Below are positions 20,322-30,259 of a DNA stretch of 64,000 bases, one piece after another (within the stretch, counting starts at the first letter, position 1; the number at the start of each line of letters is the position of its first letter). The DNA comes from Mumia sp. ZJ1417 (GTDB taxonomy: Bacteria; Actinomycetota; Actinomycetes; Propionibacteriales; Nocardioidaceae). The notes under the pieces were generated by a model that was given only the letters and a program-made list of their open reading frames with translations, ran no database searches and had not been told where the DNA came from. Location: positions 3,348,001 to 3,412,000 of the forward strand of contig NZ_CP059901.1 of NCBI RefSeq assembly GCF_014127285.1, read 5' to 3'. The position numbers and the translations under genes are program-made.

Positions 20322-21470
20322 TCAGCCCCCGCTGCCGGTGGTCTTAGGGATCGCGCCGACATGGCGGCGAGCGATCCTCCCCCCCAGCCTAGTGACGACC
20401 TCGTAGCCGATCGTCGACGCGGCCTCGGCCCAGTCCTCGGCGAGCGGCTCGCCGCGCCGCCCGGAACCGAACAGCACGACCTCTTCCCCGCGGCTCGCCG
20501 GGGTGTCGCCCAGATCGAGCACGATCTGGTCCATGCACACCCGTCCGGCCACCGGCACGAGCTCGCCGTTGACCAGCGCGGACGCCCGGTTGGACGCTGC
20601 CCGCAGGATGCCGTCGCCGTACCCGACGGGGATCAGGCCGAGCGTCGTCTCACGCTTGGTCACGTAGGTGTGGCCGTACGAGACGCCGGTGCCGGGAGGC
20701 ACCCGTCGGACGAGGGCGAGCGCGGTCCGCAGCGTCATCACCGGCGTGAGCCCGAGCTGTGCGGGCGTCCCGAGCGCAGGGCCGGGGCTGAGCCCGTACG
20801 ACGCGATCCCGACCCGCACGGCGTCGAGGTGGGCGCTCGGACGGGTGAGGGCCGCGGCGGAGTTCGCGAGGTGACGCAGAGGACGCTCGACATCGAACGA
20901 GGAGAGCTCGTCGACCGCCTCGGTGAAGGCGTGCTCCTGGGCACCGTTGACCGGGCTGGCGGGCTCGTCGGCGCAGGCGAAGTGCGAGAAGATCCCGGCG
21001 ATCTCGATCCGACCGGCGCGCTGCGCGGCGGCGGCCGCGTCGAGGAGCGCCGTGAGCTCGGCGCCACGGACCCCGCCGCGCGCCATGCCGGTGTCGACCT
21101 TGAGGTGGACCCGCGGCCGCGCCGAGGCACTGGCCGCGAGCACGGCGTCGAGCTGCTCGACCGAGCCGGCGGCCATGTCGACTCCCGCGTCGATCGCGGG
21201 AGCGAGGTCGGCTCCGGCGGGGTTGAGCCAGGCCAGCAGCGGGCCCGTGTCGCCGGCGCGCCGCAGCGTGCGGGCCTCCTCGATGGTCGCGACCCCCAAC
21301 CACTCGGCACCGGCCTCGCGGGCGGCGGCGCTGACCTCGATCGCGCCGTGCCCGTACGCGTCGGCCTTGACGACGGCCATCTGCGCGGCGTTCGGCGCGG
21401 CCTCGCGCAGGCGTGCGAGGTTGGCGCGGTAGGCGTCGAGGTCGACGAGCGCCTCGGCGGGAGCGCTCAC
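20322..21470 (-). CDS. alr: alanine racemase
   Basis: A 382-residue PLP enzyme that interconverts L- and D-alanine for peptidoglycan. The Schiff-base Lys is in VVKADAYGHG (Lys35) and the second catalytic Tyr lies in the GVSYGHTYV region, with LGLIPVGYGDG near the C-terminal domain. The GTG at 21468-21470 was chosen because GGAGGGAC precedes it and it overlaps the stop of the upstream gene as GTGA; an upstream start would add 17 residues inside that gene. It is coupled to the NAD(P)H-hydrate repair gene and probably to glmS further upstream. Confidence 0.95.
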   Translation of the reverse strand: MSAPAEALVDLDAYRANLARLREAAPNAAQMAVVKADAYGHGAIEVSAAAREAGAEWLGVATIEEARTLRRAGDTGPLLAWLNPAGADLAPAIDAGVDMAAGSVEQLDAVLAASASARPRVHLKVDTGMARGGVRGAELTALLDAAAAAQRAGRIEIAGIFSHFACADEPASPVNGAQEHAFTEAVDELSSFDVERPLRHLANSAAALTRPSAHLDAVRVGIASYGLSPGPALGTPAQLGLTPVMTLRTALALVRRVPPGTGVSYGHTYVTKRETTLGLIPVGYGDGILRAASNRASALVNGELVPVAGRVCMDQIVLDLGDTPASRGEEVVLFGSGRRGEPLAEDWAEAASTIGYEVVTRLGGRIARRHVGAIPKTTGSGG

Positions 21471-22939
21471 CGGTCCCTCCAGTCCCGTACCTGCGACTCG
21501 GTGAGCGTCCCGTTGCGCCACGCGGCGATCACTCCCGGGACCGCATCGGCGACACGGGTGGCCGTGACCGGCCCACCGCCCGAGGCTGCCACGGCCGCGG
21601 CGCCGTGCACGAACGCGGCGAGCGAGCCGGCGTCACGAGGATGGGCGCCGGCCGCGAGGAACGAGCCCGCGAGCCCGGCGAGCACGTCTCCCGCACCGGC
21701 GGTGGCCAGCCACGGGGTGCCGGAGAGGTTCACCCGGGTCGGCGAGCCAGGGTACGCGACGAGGGTGCGGGCGCCCTTGAGCAGCACGGTCGCTCCCCAG
21801 CGCTCGGCAGCACGCGTGGCGTGGCCGAGCGGATCGGCCACGACGTCGGAGCGGGTGACGTCGAGCATCCGGGCCAGCTCGCCGGCGTGCGGCGTGAGCA
21901 GCGCGGGGACGGGGAGCCGCTCGGGGAGGTGGGCGAGCGCATCCGCGTCGACCACCACGGGCACCTCGTCCTCCAGCGCCATCGCGAGCCGGTCGGCCGC
22001 GTCGTCTCCCCCACCCGAGCCGACGACCCAAGCCTGGACGCGCCCGCGCGCTGCGGGATCGGTGTGAGCGACGACTTCCGGGCAGCGGTCCACGATCCGC
22101 GCCGCGAGCGAGGGTTCGGCGACGAAGCGCACCATGCCGGCGATCCCGGCCTGGGCGCCGCGCACGCACAGCTGGGCGGCCCCGGCGTACGCGGCGGACC
22201 CGGCGGCGACGCCGACGACACCGCGTGTGTACTTCTGCGTGGGCTGCTCTCCCCGCTCGTCCAGCGTCGGCCGGAGGATCGCGAGCAGCAGCTGGTTGTC
22301 GCCCGCCGTGAGCGCCTCGACCGAAGGCGGCGGCAAGAACGGGCCGAGCCCGATGTCGACGAGCCGCGGGAGCGCCCCACGCACCGCCCGGGTCGCCGCC
22401 GGGTCGACGAGCAGCGCGTTCTTGTAGGTGCCGAACGTACAGGTGGCATCGGCGGCGATGTACGAGCCGGGCAGGGTCGCACCGTCGACCTCGACGCCGC
22501 TGGGCACGTCGACCGCGATCACGAACGGGCGTTCAGCGGCGAGGACGTCGCGCCACGCGTCGGCAGGCGCGCGCAGCCCGGGCGAGCCACCGATGCCGAC
22601 GATCCCGTCGACGACCACCGCGAAGCCGCGGGGCGAGTCGACGAAGCGGCAGCCCGCGGCCTGCGCGGCCTGGGCCCCCGGCCCGTGCACCCGCGACGGG
22701 TCGGCGAGCGCCACCGCCACGTACCGCTCGCGTGCCAGCTCGGCTGCCGCGAAGAGGGCGTCACCGCCGTTGTCCCCTGTGCCGACGAGGAAGACGACCG
22801 GTGAGCTGCCCGGGGCGACCTCGCGGACGTACGCGGCCAGGCCGGCGGCGGCCCAGCGCATGAGGGAGCCCGGCGGGACCTGCGCCATGAGCGCGGCCTC
22901 GGCGGCACGGACGTCGGCGACGGTGTGCGCATAGAGCAT
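21467..22939 (-). CDS. nnr: bifunctional NAD(P)H-hydrate epimerase / ADP-dependent NAD(P)H-hydrate dehydratase
   Basis: A 490-residue metabolite-repair enzyme. The N-terminal epimerase (YjeF_N; about 1-210) has FLVGTGDNGGDALFAA, and the C-terminal dehydratase (carbohydrate-kinase-like; about 220-485) has LLTPHAGELARML and ATAGAGDVLAGLAGS. It repairs hydrated NADH/NADPH produced by heat or side reactions. The fused form is the usual bacterial version. The stop overlaps alr (GTGA), an adjacency found widely in actinobacteria. Confidence 0.94.
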   Translation of the reverse strand: MLYAHTVADVRAAEAALMAQVPPGSLMRWAAAGLAAYVREVAPGSSPVVFLVGTGDNGGDALFAAAELARERYVAVALADPSRVHGPGAQAAQAAGCRFVDSPRGFAVVVDGIVGIGGSPGLRAPADAWRDVLAAERPFVIAVDVPSGVEVDGATLPGSYIAADATCTFGTYKNALLVDPAATRAVRGALPRLVDIGLGPFLPPPSVEALTAGDNQLLLAILRPTLDERGEQPTQKYTRGVVGVAAGSAAYAGAAQLCVRGAQAGIAGMVRFVAEPSLAARIVDRCPEVVAHTDPAARGRVQAWVVGSGGGDDAADRLAMALEDEVPVVVDADALAHLPERLPVPALLTPHAGELARMLDVTRSDVVADPLGHATRAAERWGATVLLKGARTLVAYPGSPTRVNLSGTPWLATAGAGDVLAGLAGSFLAAGAHPRDAGSLAAFVHGAAAVAASGGGPVTATRVADAVPGVIAAWRNGTLTESQVRDWRDR

Positions 22940-22994
22940 GTCAGCACTCTCCCACGGTGGGACCCGCGACGACCGCGACGGCCGTCGACCCCCG

Positions 22995-24842
22995 CTACTC
23001 GACCGTGACGGACTTGGCGAGGTTGCGGGGCTGGTCCACGTCGTGCCCGAGCGCCGAGGCCAGCTCCGCGGCGAAGAGCTGCAGGGGGACGGTCGCGAGG
23101 ACTGGCTGCAGCAGCGTCGGAGCCTTCGGCAGCCGGATCACGAAGTCGGCGTATGCGTCGATCGAGGAGTCACCCTCCTCGACGAGGACGACGGTGCGGG
23201 CGCCACGGGCGCGGATCTCCTGGATGTTGCTCACGACCTTCTCGTGGAGCTGGTCGCGTCCCCGGGGCGGCACGACGACGAACACGGGGAGCCCCGGCTC
23301 GATGACGGCGATCGGACCGTGCTTGAGCTCACCGGCCGCGAAGCCCTCCGCGTGGAGGTAGGCCAGCTCCTTGAGCTTGAGGGCACCCTCCAACGCCACC
23401 GGGTAGCCGACGTGGCGGCCGAGGAAGAGGAACGTCCGGTGCCCGACGAGGTCGCGGGCGAGCGTGCGGACCTCGCCGGCGCGGTCCAGCAGCGCCTGGA
23501 CGCCCGCCGGGAGCTTCTCGAGCTCGGCGACGGTCGAGGCGATCTCGTCCCCGAACTTCGTCCCCCGGACCTGGGCGAGGTAGAGCCCGAGCACGTAGCA
23601 GGCGACGAGCTGGGTCAGGAAGCCCTTCGTGGAGGCCACCCCGATCTCCGGACCTGCGTGGGTGTAGATCACGGCGTCCGACTCGCGCGGGATCGTCGAG
23701 CCGTTGGTGTTGCAGATCGCGAGCACCTTCGAGCCCTGCTGACGTGCGTGGCGGATCGCCTGCAGGGTGTCGGCGGTCTCGCCGGACTGGCTGATCGCCA
23801 CCACCAGCGTCGACCTGCCGACGATCGGGTCGCGGTAGCGGAATTCCGAGGCCAGCTCGACCTCGCAGGGAACACGCGTCCAGTGCTCGATCGCGTACTT
23901 CGCGACCATGCCGGCGTAGAACGACGTGCCGCAGGCGATGATGATGACCTTGTCGACGGCGCGCAGCTCATCGTCGGAGAGCCGCATCTCGTCGAGCACC
24001 AGCCGGCCCTGGGCGTCATGGCGTCCGAGCAGGGTGTCGGCGACGGCGCGTGGCTGCTCGTCGATCTCCTTGAGCATGAACCACTCGTAGCCGCCCTTCT
24101 CGGCGGCAGACGCGTCCCAGTCGACGTGGTACTCGGTGACCGGCGACGGGCTGCCGTCGAAGTCGATGACGTCGATGCCGTCGCGCGAGATGGTCACGAC
24201 CTGGTCCTGGCCCAGCTCGACGGCCGAACGCGTGAACTCGATGAAGGCCGAGACGTCGGAGGCGAGGAAGTTCTCGCCGTCCCCACGCCCGGCGACCAGC
24301 GGCGAGTTGCGGCGCGCACCGACGACGCGGTCGGGATCGGCTCCGTCGGCGACGACCAGCGTGAACGCGCCCTCGAGGCGGCCGCACACGCGGCGTACGG
24401 CCTCGGTGAGGTCGGGGGCGTCGCCCCGCAGCTCGCGGTCCAGGAGGTGGGTCACGGTCTCGGTGTCGGTGTCAGAGACGAACTCGTAGCCGTCCGCCTC
24501 GAGCTCGGTACGCAAGTCGGCGAAGTTCTCGATGATGCCGTTGTGGACCACGGCGACCCGACGGTCGCCCGAGACGTGCGGGTGGGCGTTGCGGTCGCTC
24601 GGCGGGCCGTGCGTGGCCCAGCGGGTGTGGCCGATGCCGGTGGTCGAGATCGGGAGCGGGTGCTCCGCGAGCTCCTTGTCCAGGTTCGCGAGCTTGCCGA
24701 CCTTCTTCGACGACGCGATCGCACCGTCGACGACCAGCGCCACCCCGGTGGAGTCGTACCCCCGATACTCCAGTCGTCGCAGCCCACCGAGCACGACGTC
24801 AAGGGCCGAGCGCTCACCGACATAACCCACGATTCCACACAT
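22995..24842 (-). CDS. glmS: glutamine-fructose-6-phosphate aminotransferase (isomerizing)
   Basis: A 615-residue enzyme that makes glucosamine-6-phosphate, entry to UDP-GlcNAc and peptidoglycan. The product begins MCGIVGYVG, so Cys2 becomes the N-terminal nucleophile of the glutaminase domain (about 1-240); two SIS domains follow, and the C-terminus ends PRNLAKSVTVE as usual. The ATG at 24840-24842 is fixed by this N-terminus, with GGAG upstream. It diverges from coaA with only about 50 bp between starts. I saw no glmS ribozyme in this short interval, as expected outside Firmicutes. glmM lies 3 kb away. Confidence 0.97.
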   Translation of the reverse strand: MCGIVGYVGERSALDVVLGGLRRLEYRGYDSTGVALVVDGAIASSKKVGKLANLDKELAEHPLPISTTGIGHTRWATHGPPSDRNAHPHVSGDRRVAVVHNGIIENFADLRTELEADGYEFVSDTDTETVTHLLDRELRGDAPDLTEAVRRVCGRLEGAFTLVVADGADPDRVVGARRNSPLVAGRGDGENFLASDVSAFIEFTRSAVELGQDQVVTISRDGIDVIDFDGSPSPVTEYHVDWDASAAEKGGYEWFMLKEIDEQPRAVADTLLGRHDAQGRLVLDEMRLSDDELRAVDKVIIIACGTSFYAGMVAKYAIEHWTRVPCEVELASEFRYRDPIVGRSTLVVAISQSGETADTLQAIRHARQQGSKVLAICNTNGSTIPRESDAVIYTHAGPEIGVASTKGFLTQLVACYVLGLYLAQVRGTKFGDEIASTVAELEKLPAGVQALLDRAGEVRTLARDLVGHRTFLFLGRHVGYPVALEGALKLKELAYLHAEGFAAGELKHGPIAVIEPGLPVFVVVPPRGRDQLHEKVVSNIQEIRARGARTVVLVEEGDSSIDAYADFVIRLPKAPTLLQPVLATVPLQLFAAELASALGHDVDQPRNLAKSVTVE

Positions 24843-24894
24843 GATCTCCAGGGTACCGACAGGTCCCGCGGGGCCGACGGCAACAATGGGCAAC

Positions 24895-25854
24895 ATGTCG
24901 GTCACGCAGCCGGGCTCCAGCGACACCTCGCCGTACGTCGAGCTCGAACGACGTGCCTGGGCGGATCTCGCCGGTGACGCGCCCCAACCGCTCACCCAGA
25001 CCGAGATCGACAAGGTACGCGGTCTCGGCGACGAGCTGGACCTCGAGGAGGTCCGCCAGGTCTACGTGCCCCTCGCACGCCTGATCAGCATGCGGGTCCG
25101 GTACGCGGGTGAGCTCTACCGCTCGACGGAGGCGTTCCTGCGCCGCCCCCAGCCGCAGCGGACGCCGTACGTCATCGGGATCGCCGGCTCCGTCGCAGTC
25201 GGCAAGTCGACGACGGCGCGGCTCCTGCGCGAGCTGCTGGCCAAGGACGACGCACACAGCAACGTGTCGCTCGTCACCACCGACGGCTTCCTGCTGCCCA
25301 ACGCCGAGCTCGAGCGCCGTGGGCTGCTGGAGCGCAAAGGGTTCCCCGAGTCGTACGACCGCAAGGCGCTGCTGCGTTTCGTGATGGCCGTGAAGTCCGG
25401 ACGCGAGGTCGTCGAGGCCCCGGTCTACTCCCACCTCACGTATGACGTCACCGACGAGGTGGTCACCCTCAACCGGCCCGACGTGGTCCTCATCGAGGGC
25501 CTCAACGTCCTCCAGCCGGCCCGCACCCGCGGCGACGGACGCCCCGGTCTCGCGATCAGCGACTTCTTCGACTTCTCGGTGTACGTGGACGCAGCACGCA
25601 AGGACATCCGCCGCTGGTACGCCGAACGCTTCCTGCGGCTGCGCGAGACCGCGTTCCGCAACCCGGACTCCTACTTCGTCCGCTACGGCGCGCTCGACGA
25701 GGAGCAGGCGATGGCGCAGGCGGCGCTGCTGTGGGACTCGATCAACGGGCCCAATCTCAAGGACAACATCGAGCCGACACGGGGCCGCGCGACCTTGGTG
25801 CTGCGCAAGGACGCGGACCACTCCGTGCGCTGGATCCGTCTGCGCAAGCTCTGA
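24895..25854 (+). CDS. coaA: pantothenate kinase (type I, CoaA)
   Basis: A 319-residue kinase that phosphorylates pantothenate, the first step of CoA synthesis. The P-loop is GIAGSVAVGKSTTARLL, followed by VTTDGFLLPN and VEAPVYSHLTYDV, all family hallmarks. The length matches bacterial CoaA (about 310-320). Two closely spaced ATG codons (24886 and 24895) are possible starts without a clear ribosome binding site; I used the second. It diverges from glmS and its promoter must lie in, or overlap, the glmS 5' end. A convergent or downstream partner is not obvious. Confidence 0.95.
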   Translation: MSVTQPGSSDTSPYVELERRAWADLAGDAPQPLTQTEIDKVRGLGDELDLEEVRQVYVPLARLISMRVRYAGELYRSTEAFLRRPQPQRTPYVIGIAGSVAVGKSTTARLLRELLAKDDAHSNVSLVTTDGFLLPNAELERRGLLERKGFPESYDRKALLRFVMAVKSGREVVEAPVYSHLTYDVTDEVVTLNRPDVVLIEGLNVLQPARTRGDGRPGLAISDFFDFSVYVDAARKDIRRWYAERFLRLRETAFRNPDSYFVRYGALDEEQAMAQAALLWDSINGPNLKDNIEPTRGRATLVLRKDADHSVRWIRLRKL

Positions 25855-25905
25855 GACCAGCCCCGCCCTCGCGGTGTGATACATCTCACCCCTAGGGTGT
25901 CCGCC

Positions 25906-26787
25906 ATGGACTCCGCGCTCAGCACCGTCGGGCTACCGATCGCCCTCGGCATCATCATGTTCGGCCTCGGCCTCTCGCTGACGATCGACGACTTCCGCCG
26001 GGTCGGTCGTCACCCCCGTGCCGTCGTGGTCGCCCTGTCGTGCCAGCTCCTGCTGCTACCGGCCCTCTGCTTCGGCCTGGTCCTGCTGTTCGACCTCCCA
26101 CCGCTGCTCGCCGTCGGCATGATGCTGCTAGCCGCGTCGCCGGGCGGGACGAGCGCCAACCTCTACAGCCACCTGTTCCGGGGCGATGTCGCGCTCAACG
26201 TCTCGCTGACGGCGATCAACTCGATCATCGCGATCGTGTCACTGCCCCTGATCACAAACCTCGCCATCGCCTACTTCGACGCCGACAACACGGTGTCCCT
26301 GCAGTTCACGAAGGTCCTCGAGGTCTTCGCGATCGTCCTCCTGCCGGTCGCGCTCGGCATGCTCGTGCACGGGGTGCGCCCTGCGTTCGCCGGGCGGATG
26401 GACAAGCCGGTCCGCATCGCCTCAGCGGTGATCCTCGCCGTGCTCGTGATCGGCATCCTCGTCGACCAGCGCGAGAACGTCGGTGACTACGCCGCCAAGA
26501 TCGGTGCCGTCACCGCCCTCTTCTGCGTGCTCAGCCTCGCCGTCGGTTATCTCGTCCCCCGCTGGGCCGGGGTCACCGAGCGCCAGGCGATCGCGTCGTC
26601 GTTCGAGATCGGCGTCCACAACGCGACGCTCGCAATCTACGTGGCCGTCGAGGTCCTCGACGAGACCGAGATCTCGATCCCCGGCGCGATGTATGGGCTC
26701 GTGATGTTCTTCATCGCCGCAGCGTGGGGCGTCGTGCTGACGCGCTATCTCGTCCGCGACCGGGCGTCCGCCGCCGTCGACGCCTGA
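25906..26787 (+). CDS. bile acid:sodium symporter (BASS) family transporter
   Basis: A 293-residue integral membrane protein with about nine or ten hydrophobic helices. ALGIIMFGLGLSLTIDDF near the start and AASPGGTSANLYSHLFRGD near residue 85 are typical of the BASS/SBF fold, as is IGVHNATLAIYVA near the end. Bacterial relatives import small organic anions with sodium; the substrate cannot be predicted. TAGGGT at 25893-25898 lies 7 nt before the ATG without a Shine-Dalgarno, suggesting leaderless initiation. It converges on the tandem GNAT gene with 14 bp between stops. Confidence 0.88.
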   Translation: MDSALSTVGLPIALGIIMFGLGLSLTIDDFRRVGRHPRAVVVALSCQLLLLPALCFGLVLLFDLPPLLAVGMMLLAASPGGTSANLYSHLFRGDVALNVSLTAINSIIAIVSLPLITNLAIAYFDADNTVSLQFTKVLEVFAIVLLPVALGMLVHGVRPAFAGRMDKPVRIASAVILAVLVIGILVDQRENVGDYAAKIGAVTALFCVLSLAVGYLVPRWAGVTERQAIASSFEIGVHNATLAIYVAVEVLDETEISIPGAMYGLVMFFIAAAWGVVLTRYLVRDRASAAVDA

Positions 26788-26801
26788 GGATCCCCGCCAG
26801 G

Positions 26802-27791
26802 TCACAGGTCGCAGCGGAACGCGCCGGTGCAGGCGACGAGCCGGAAGCCCATCGTCTCGTTCACCGCGATCATCGGCGCGTTTTCCGCGGCGTTCCAGGT
26901 GTGGAGCAGCGACCGGTCGCCGAGCGCCGGCGTGGCCGCGCGCAGGTTGCGCACCTTCATCACGAGGCCCAGGCGGTGGCCGCGGTGCGCGGGAAGCACC
27001 AGCGTGTCCCACTGGAACGCGTTCACTGGGTCGGTCCCCGGCACCACGATCTGGCTGTGCCCGACGACCGTGCCGTCCTCCTGGACGGCGACGGTGGTGA
27101 CCGACGTGCGCTGCTGCGCGGCGAACTCTCGCTCCTCGTGCCGGACCCGGTCAGGCGGGAAGTCCTCGGCCTCCCACCCCATCTCCCCCGACGGCGCCTC
27201 GACGGCCATCACCGAGCGCAGCGCGGCATACGCGTCCACCACATCCTCAGGGACCGGGCCGACCCACGTCCGCAGCGCGTACGACGCGTGGTGCGGCGCT
27301 GCGCGTGTCGCGAGCCGAGCGAGATGCTCGTCGTCGGCGGGCAGGTCGAGCACCCGCTGCGCCTCGACGATCCCCAGCCGGAATCCGTGCACCCGCAGCA
27401 GCTCCGCGTCAGGGCTGCCGGACTCCTCGGGTGCCCAGCGCGCCTCAGCCTCCAGCCGCGAGCGCCCGGCGAGGCGGGTGCGGTGCTTGAGGTCCTCGAC
27501 GAAGGATCCGGCCTCGGCGCGCCGCCGCGGGTCGATACGGAGGTCTGCCCACACGCTGTCGGTGTTGTCCCGCAGCGACAGCTCCAGCTCCGCCGTGGCC
27601 ACCACCGCGCCGTCGTCCGCGCGCGCCCACACATACCGACGCTCGACCCACGGGTCGCTCAGCCGAGCACGGACCCTGGTCTCCTCAAGGGTCCAGACCA
27701 GGTCGTACGGGTCGGAGACCACCCGCGCCTGGTGAGCGTGGAACGCCTCCAGCGCGGCGTCGTCGAACGGGTCGACCTCCTCGATGCGCAC
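26802..27791 (-). CDS. tandem-GNAT N-acetyltransferase
   Basis: A protein of about 329 residues with two GNAT-like halves. The second half has the clearer acetyl-CoA site, LVLPAHRGHRLGLVMKVRNL, followed by HTWNAAENAPMIAVNETMGF, and the first half is degenerate. This two-domain pattern resembles actinobacterial proteins annotated as GNAT acetyltransferases near MshD or Eis-like groups, but I cannot assign a substrate. I placed the start at a GTG (27789-27791) by comparison with the fold; a GTG at 27818 would add nine residues. It follows glmM on the same strand after 52 bp. Confidence 0.78.
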   Translation of the reverse strand: MRIEEVDPFDDAALEAFHAHQARVVSDPYDLVWTLEETRVRARLSDPWVERRYVWARADDGAVVATAELELSLRDNTDSVWADLRIDPRRRAEAGSFVEDLKHRTRLAGRSRLEAEARWAPEESGSPDAELLRVHGFRLGIVEAQRVLDLPADDEHLARLATRAAPHHASYALRTWVGPVPEDVVDAYAALRSVMAVEAPSGEMGWEAEDFPPDRVRHEEREFAAQQRTSVTTVAVQEDGTVVGHSQIVVPGTDPVNAFQWDTLVLPAHRGHRLGLVMKVRNLRAATPALGDRSLLHTWNAAENAPMIAVNETMGFRLVACTGAFRCDL

Positions 27792-27843
27792 CCCACCACC
27801 GTAGGCGGACAGCAGCACGAGGCGCGCGGCAATTTCGGCGACG

Positions 27844-29190
27844 TCAGAGCGCGAGCGCTTTGCCGACGACTGCCGCCAGCTGCCGCGCCACCTCGTCGGC
27901 CTTGGCGCTCGTGGCGGCCTCGACCATCACGCGGACGAGCGGCTCGGTGCCGGAGGGGCGCAGGAGCACCCGCCCGGACCCGTCCAGCTCGGCCGTCGCC
28001 GCGGCCACCGCGGCTGCGACGTCGACGTCGGTGGTCGCGCGAGACTTGTCGACGCCGGGAACGTTCACGAGGACCTGCGGGAGCCGCCGCATGACGGCCG
28101 CGAGATCAGCGAGGGTGCGGCCCGAGGACACGAGGCGAGCGGCGATCGAGAGCGCGGTAAGGACGCCGTCACCAGTCGTCGCGTGGTCGCTCATGATGAC
28201 GTGCCCCGACTGCTCGCCACCGAGGTTGAAGCCGCTGGCACGCATCGCCTCGAGCACATAGCGATCACCGACCGCCGTCTGCACGACGGTGACACCTGCG
28301 GCGTCCATCGCCTGCACGAAGCCGAGGTTGGACATCACGGTCGCCACCACGGTGTCGTTGACGAGCCGCCCCTGCTCCTTGAGCGTGAGGGCGAGGATGG
28401 CGAGGATCTGGTCCCCGTCGACGAGCTCGCCGGACGCGTCCACGGCGAGGCAGCGGTCGGCGTCCCCGTCGAAGGCGAAGCCAGCGTCAGCACTGCTCTC
28501 GATGACCACCCGCTGCAGTGCCTCGGGGTGAGTGGACCCGCACCCCTCGTTGATGTTGAGGCCGTCGGGCTCGGCATGGATCGCCACGACCTCGGCCCCG
28601 AGCTCGCGGAACGCCTGGGGGCCGACCTCGCTCGCCGCGCCGTTCGCGCAGTCGAGGACGATACGGAGCCCGTCGAGGCGCTGGCCGACCGCCTGCACCA
28701 GATGGCGCTCGTACGTGCGCAGCGCCGTCGGGCTGTCGCCGATACGGCCCACAGCGGCACCGGTCGGGCGCTGCCAGGGCTGTTCGAGGGTGCGCTCGAT
28801 GACGTCCTCGAGGGCGTCGTCGAGCTTGAGCCCCCCGCGCGCCAGGAACTTGATGCCGTTGTCGGGCATCGGGTTGTGGCTCGCGGAGATCATGACGCCC
28901 ATGTCCGCGGCGAGCGCGGACGTCAGATAGGCGGCTCCCGGGGTCGGCACCACACCGAGCCGGTGCACGTCGACCCCCGCAGACGCAAGGCCCGCGACCA
29001 CCGCGGCCTCGAGAAACTCTCCCGAGGCGCGAGGATCGCGAGCCACGACTGCGGTCGGCCTCTGATCGGCGAAGGCACCCGTCTCACCCAGCACGTGGGC
29101 TGCTGCCACAGCCAGGTCGACAGCGAGCTCTGCGGTGAGGTCGGTGTTCGCGACCCCCCGGACGCCGTCGGTTCCGAAGATCCGACCCAA
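27844..29190 (-). CDS. glmM: phosphoglucosamine mutase
   Basis: A 448-residue enzyme converting glucosamine-6-phosphate to glucosamine-1-phosphate for UDP-GlcNAc. It begins with [14 protein letters not shown], carries the phosphoserine loop [12 protein letters not shown] (Ser104), the metal-binding DGDADRC, and ends with [15 protein letters not shown]. The start is a TTG at 29188-29190, chosen because the family begins immediately before GRIFGTDG and the codon lies only 13 bp beyond the rpsI stop; an upstream start would overlap rpsI. The rplM-rpsI-glmM order is standard in actinobacteria. Confidence 0.94.
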   Translation of the reverse strand: MGRIFGTDGVRGVANTDLTAELAVDLAVAAAHVLGETGAFADQRPTAVVARDPRASGEFLEAAVVAGLASAGVDVHRLGVVPTPGAAYLTSALAADMGVMISASHNPMPDNGIKFLARGGLKLDDALEDVIERTLEQPWQRPTGAAVGRIGDSPTALRTYERHLVQAVGQRLDGLRIVLDCANGAASEVGPQAFRELGAEVVAIHAEPDGLNINEGCGSTHPEALQRVVIESSADAGFAFDGDADRCLAVDASGELVDGDQILAILALTLKEQGRLVNDTVVATVMSNLGFVQAMDAAGVTVVQTAVGDRYVLEAMRASGFNLGGEQSGHVIMSDHATTGDGVLTALSIAARLVSSGRTLADLAAVMRRLPQVLVNVPGVDKSRATTDVDVAAAVAAATAELDGSGRVLLRPSGTEPLVRVMVEAATSAKADEVARQLAAVVGKALAL

Positions 29191-29203
29191 GGCCCTGCCG
29201 CCG

Positions 29204-29710
29204 TCAGCGCTTGCTGTACTGAGGCGCCTTGCGGGCCTTCTTGAGGCCAGCCTTCTTGCGCTCCTTGGCGCGGGCGTCACGCGTGAGCAGCCCGGCCTTC
29301 TTGAGGGTGGCGCGGTTCGACTCCTCGTCGACCGCGTTCAGCGCGCGGGCCACGCCGAGGCGCAGCGCGCCGGCCTGACCGGTCATGCCGCCACCCGAGA
29401 CGCGAGCGATCACGTCGAAGCTCTCACCGAGACCGGTGCTTGCGAAGGCCTCCTTGGCGATCTGCTGGTGCAGCTTGTTGGGGAGGTACTCCTCGAGCGG
29501 CTTGCCGTTGACCGTCCATGCGCCGGTGCCGGGCACGAGGCGGACGCGAGCGACGGCCTCCTTGCGACGGCCGGTGGCAGCAGAGGGCGCGATGATCGAC
29601 GAACGTGCCGCCGACTCCGCACTCGGAGCGGTCTCGGAGGTGTAAGCAACGCCCTCGGCGTTGGCGGCGAACTCGTCGGTCTCGACGGTCTCGGTGCTGG
29701 ACTCAGCCAC
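29204..29710 (-). CDS. rpsI: 30S ribosomal protein S9
   Basis: A 168-residue S9. The conserved core runs from [14 protein letters not shown] to the C-terminal [12 protein letters not shown], which reaches the P-site tRNA. About 46 N-terminal residues are an acidic, Thr/Ser/Ala-rich extension of a kind common in actinobacterial S9. The GTG at 29708-29710 has GAGG 6 nt upstream; another GTG four codons earlier is possible. It follows rplM after 24 bp and precedes glmM. Confidence 0.95.
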   Translation of the reverse strand: MAESSTETVETDEFAANAEGVAYTSETAPSAESAARSSIIAPSAATGRRKEAVARVRLVPGTGAWTVNGKPLEEYLPNKLHQQIAKEAFASTGLGESFDVIARVSGGGMTGQAGALRLGVARALNAVDEESNRATLKKAGLLTRDARAKERKKAGLKKARKAPQYSKR

Positions 29711-29734
29711 GTTGATCCTCACTACTTCCTGGGC

Positions 29735-30178
29735 CTACTGGGCGATCTGCTTGATATCGAAGGTCTTCGGCTGCTGCGCGGAGTGCGGGTGCTCCGGGCC
29801 GGCGTAGACCTTCAGCTTGCTCATGAGCGCGCGGCCGAGGCGGTTCTTGGGGATCATGCCCCAGACTGCCTTCTCGATGGCCTTGCGCGGGTCCTTGTCA
29901 AGCAGGTCGCCGTACGCGATCTGCTTCAGACCACCCGGGTAGCCACTGTGGCGGTAGGCGAGCTTGTCCTCGCGCTTGTTGCCCGAGAGGGCGACCTTCT
30001 CCGCGTTGACGATGATGACGAAGTCACCGTTGTCGATGTGCGGAGCGAACGTGGGCTTGTGCTTGCCGCGAAGCAGGGTCGCTGTCTGGACGGCAAGTCG
30101 TCCGAGCACCACGTCTTCTGCGTCGATGACGTGCCACTGGCGGTCGACGTCACCAGGCTTCGGGCTGTACGTGCGCAC
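29735..30178 (-). CDS. rplM: 50S ribosomal protein L13
   Basis: A 147-residue early-assembly L13, beginning with GTG (30176-30178). [19 protein letters not shown] and the core around [18 protein letters not shown] are typical. It is the first gene of rplM-rpsI-glmM. The mRNA starts about 75 nt upstream from a strong promoter and opens with a hairpin that may be a regulatory leader. Confidence 0.96.
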   Translation of the reverse strand: MRTYSPKPGDVDRQWHVIDAEDVVLGRLAVQTATLLRGKHKPTFAPHIDNGDFVIIVNAEKVALSGNKREDKLAYRHSGYPGGLKQIAYGDLLDKDPRKAIEKAVWGMIPKNRLGRALMSKLKVYAGPEHPHSAQQPKTFDIKQIAQ

Positions 30179-30212
30179 GCTGTTCTACCTTCGTATGGAT
30201 GGGGACTGGTGG

Positions 30213-30249
30213 TGTGCCTGCGCACGGTCCGAAAAGACCTGCAGGCACA
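30213..30249 (-). ncRNA. candidate 5'-terminal leader hairpin of the rplM mRNA
   Basis: The transcribed strand folds as a 9 bp outer stem UGUGCCUGC / GCAGGCACA, an asymmetric internal loop (A opposite GUGC), and a 4 bp inner stem GGUC / GACC capped by UUUUCG. It would begin about 4 nt from the predicted transcription start and ends 34 nt before the rplM start codon. L13 leaders that respond to the protein are known in Firmicutes; this one is only similar in position. It has no U-tract, so it is not a typical terminator. Confidence 0.5.
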
Positions 30250-30259
30250 ACGACGTACA

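Noticed and set aside
24843-24894. Possible glmS ribozyme or riboswitch before glmS
   Set aside because: Only about 50 bp separate the glmS and coaA starts, too short for the ribozyme, and no core motif is visible.
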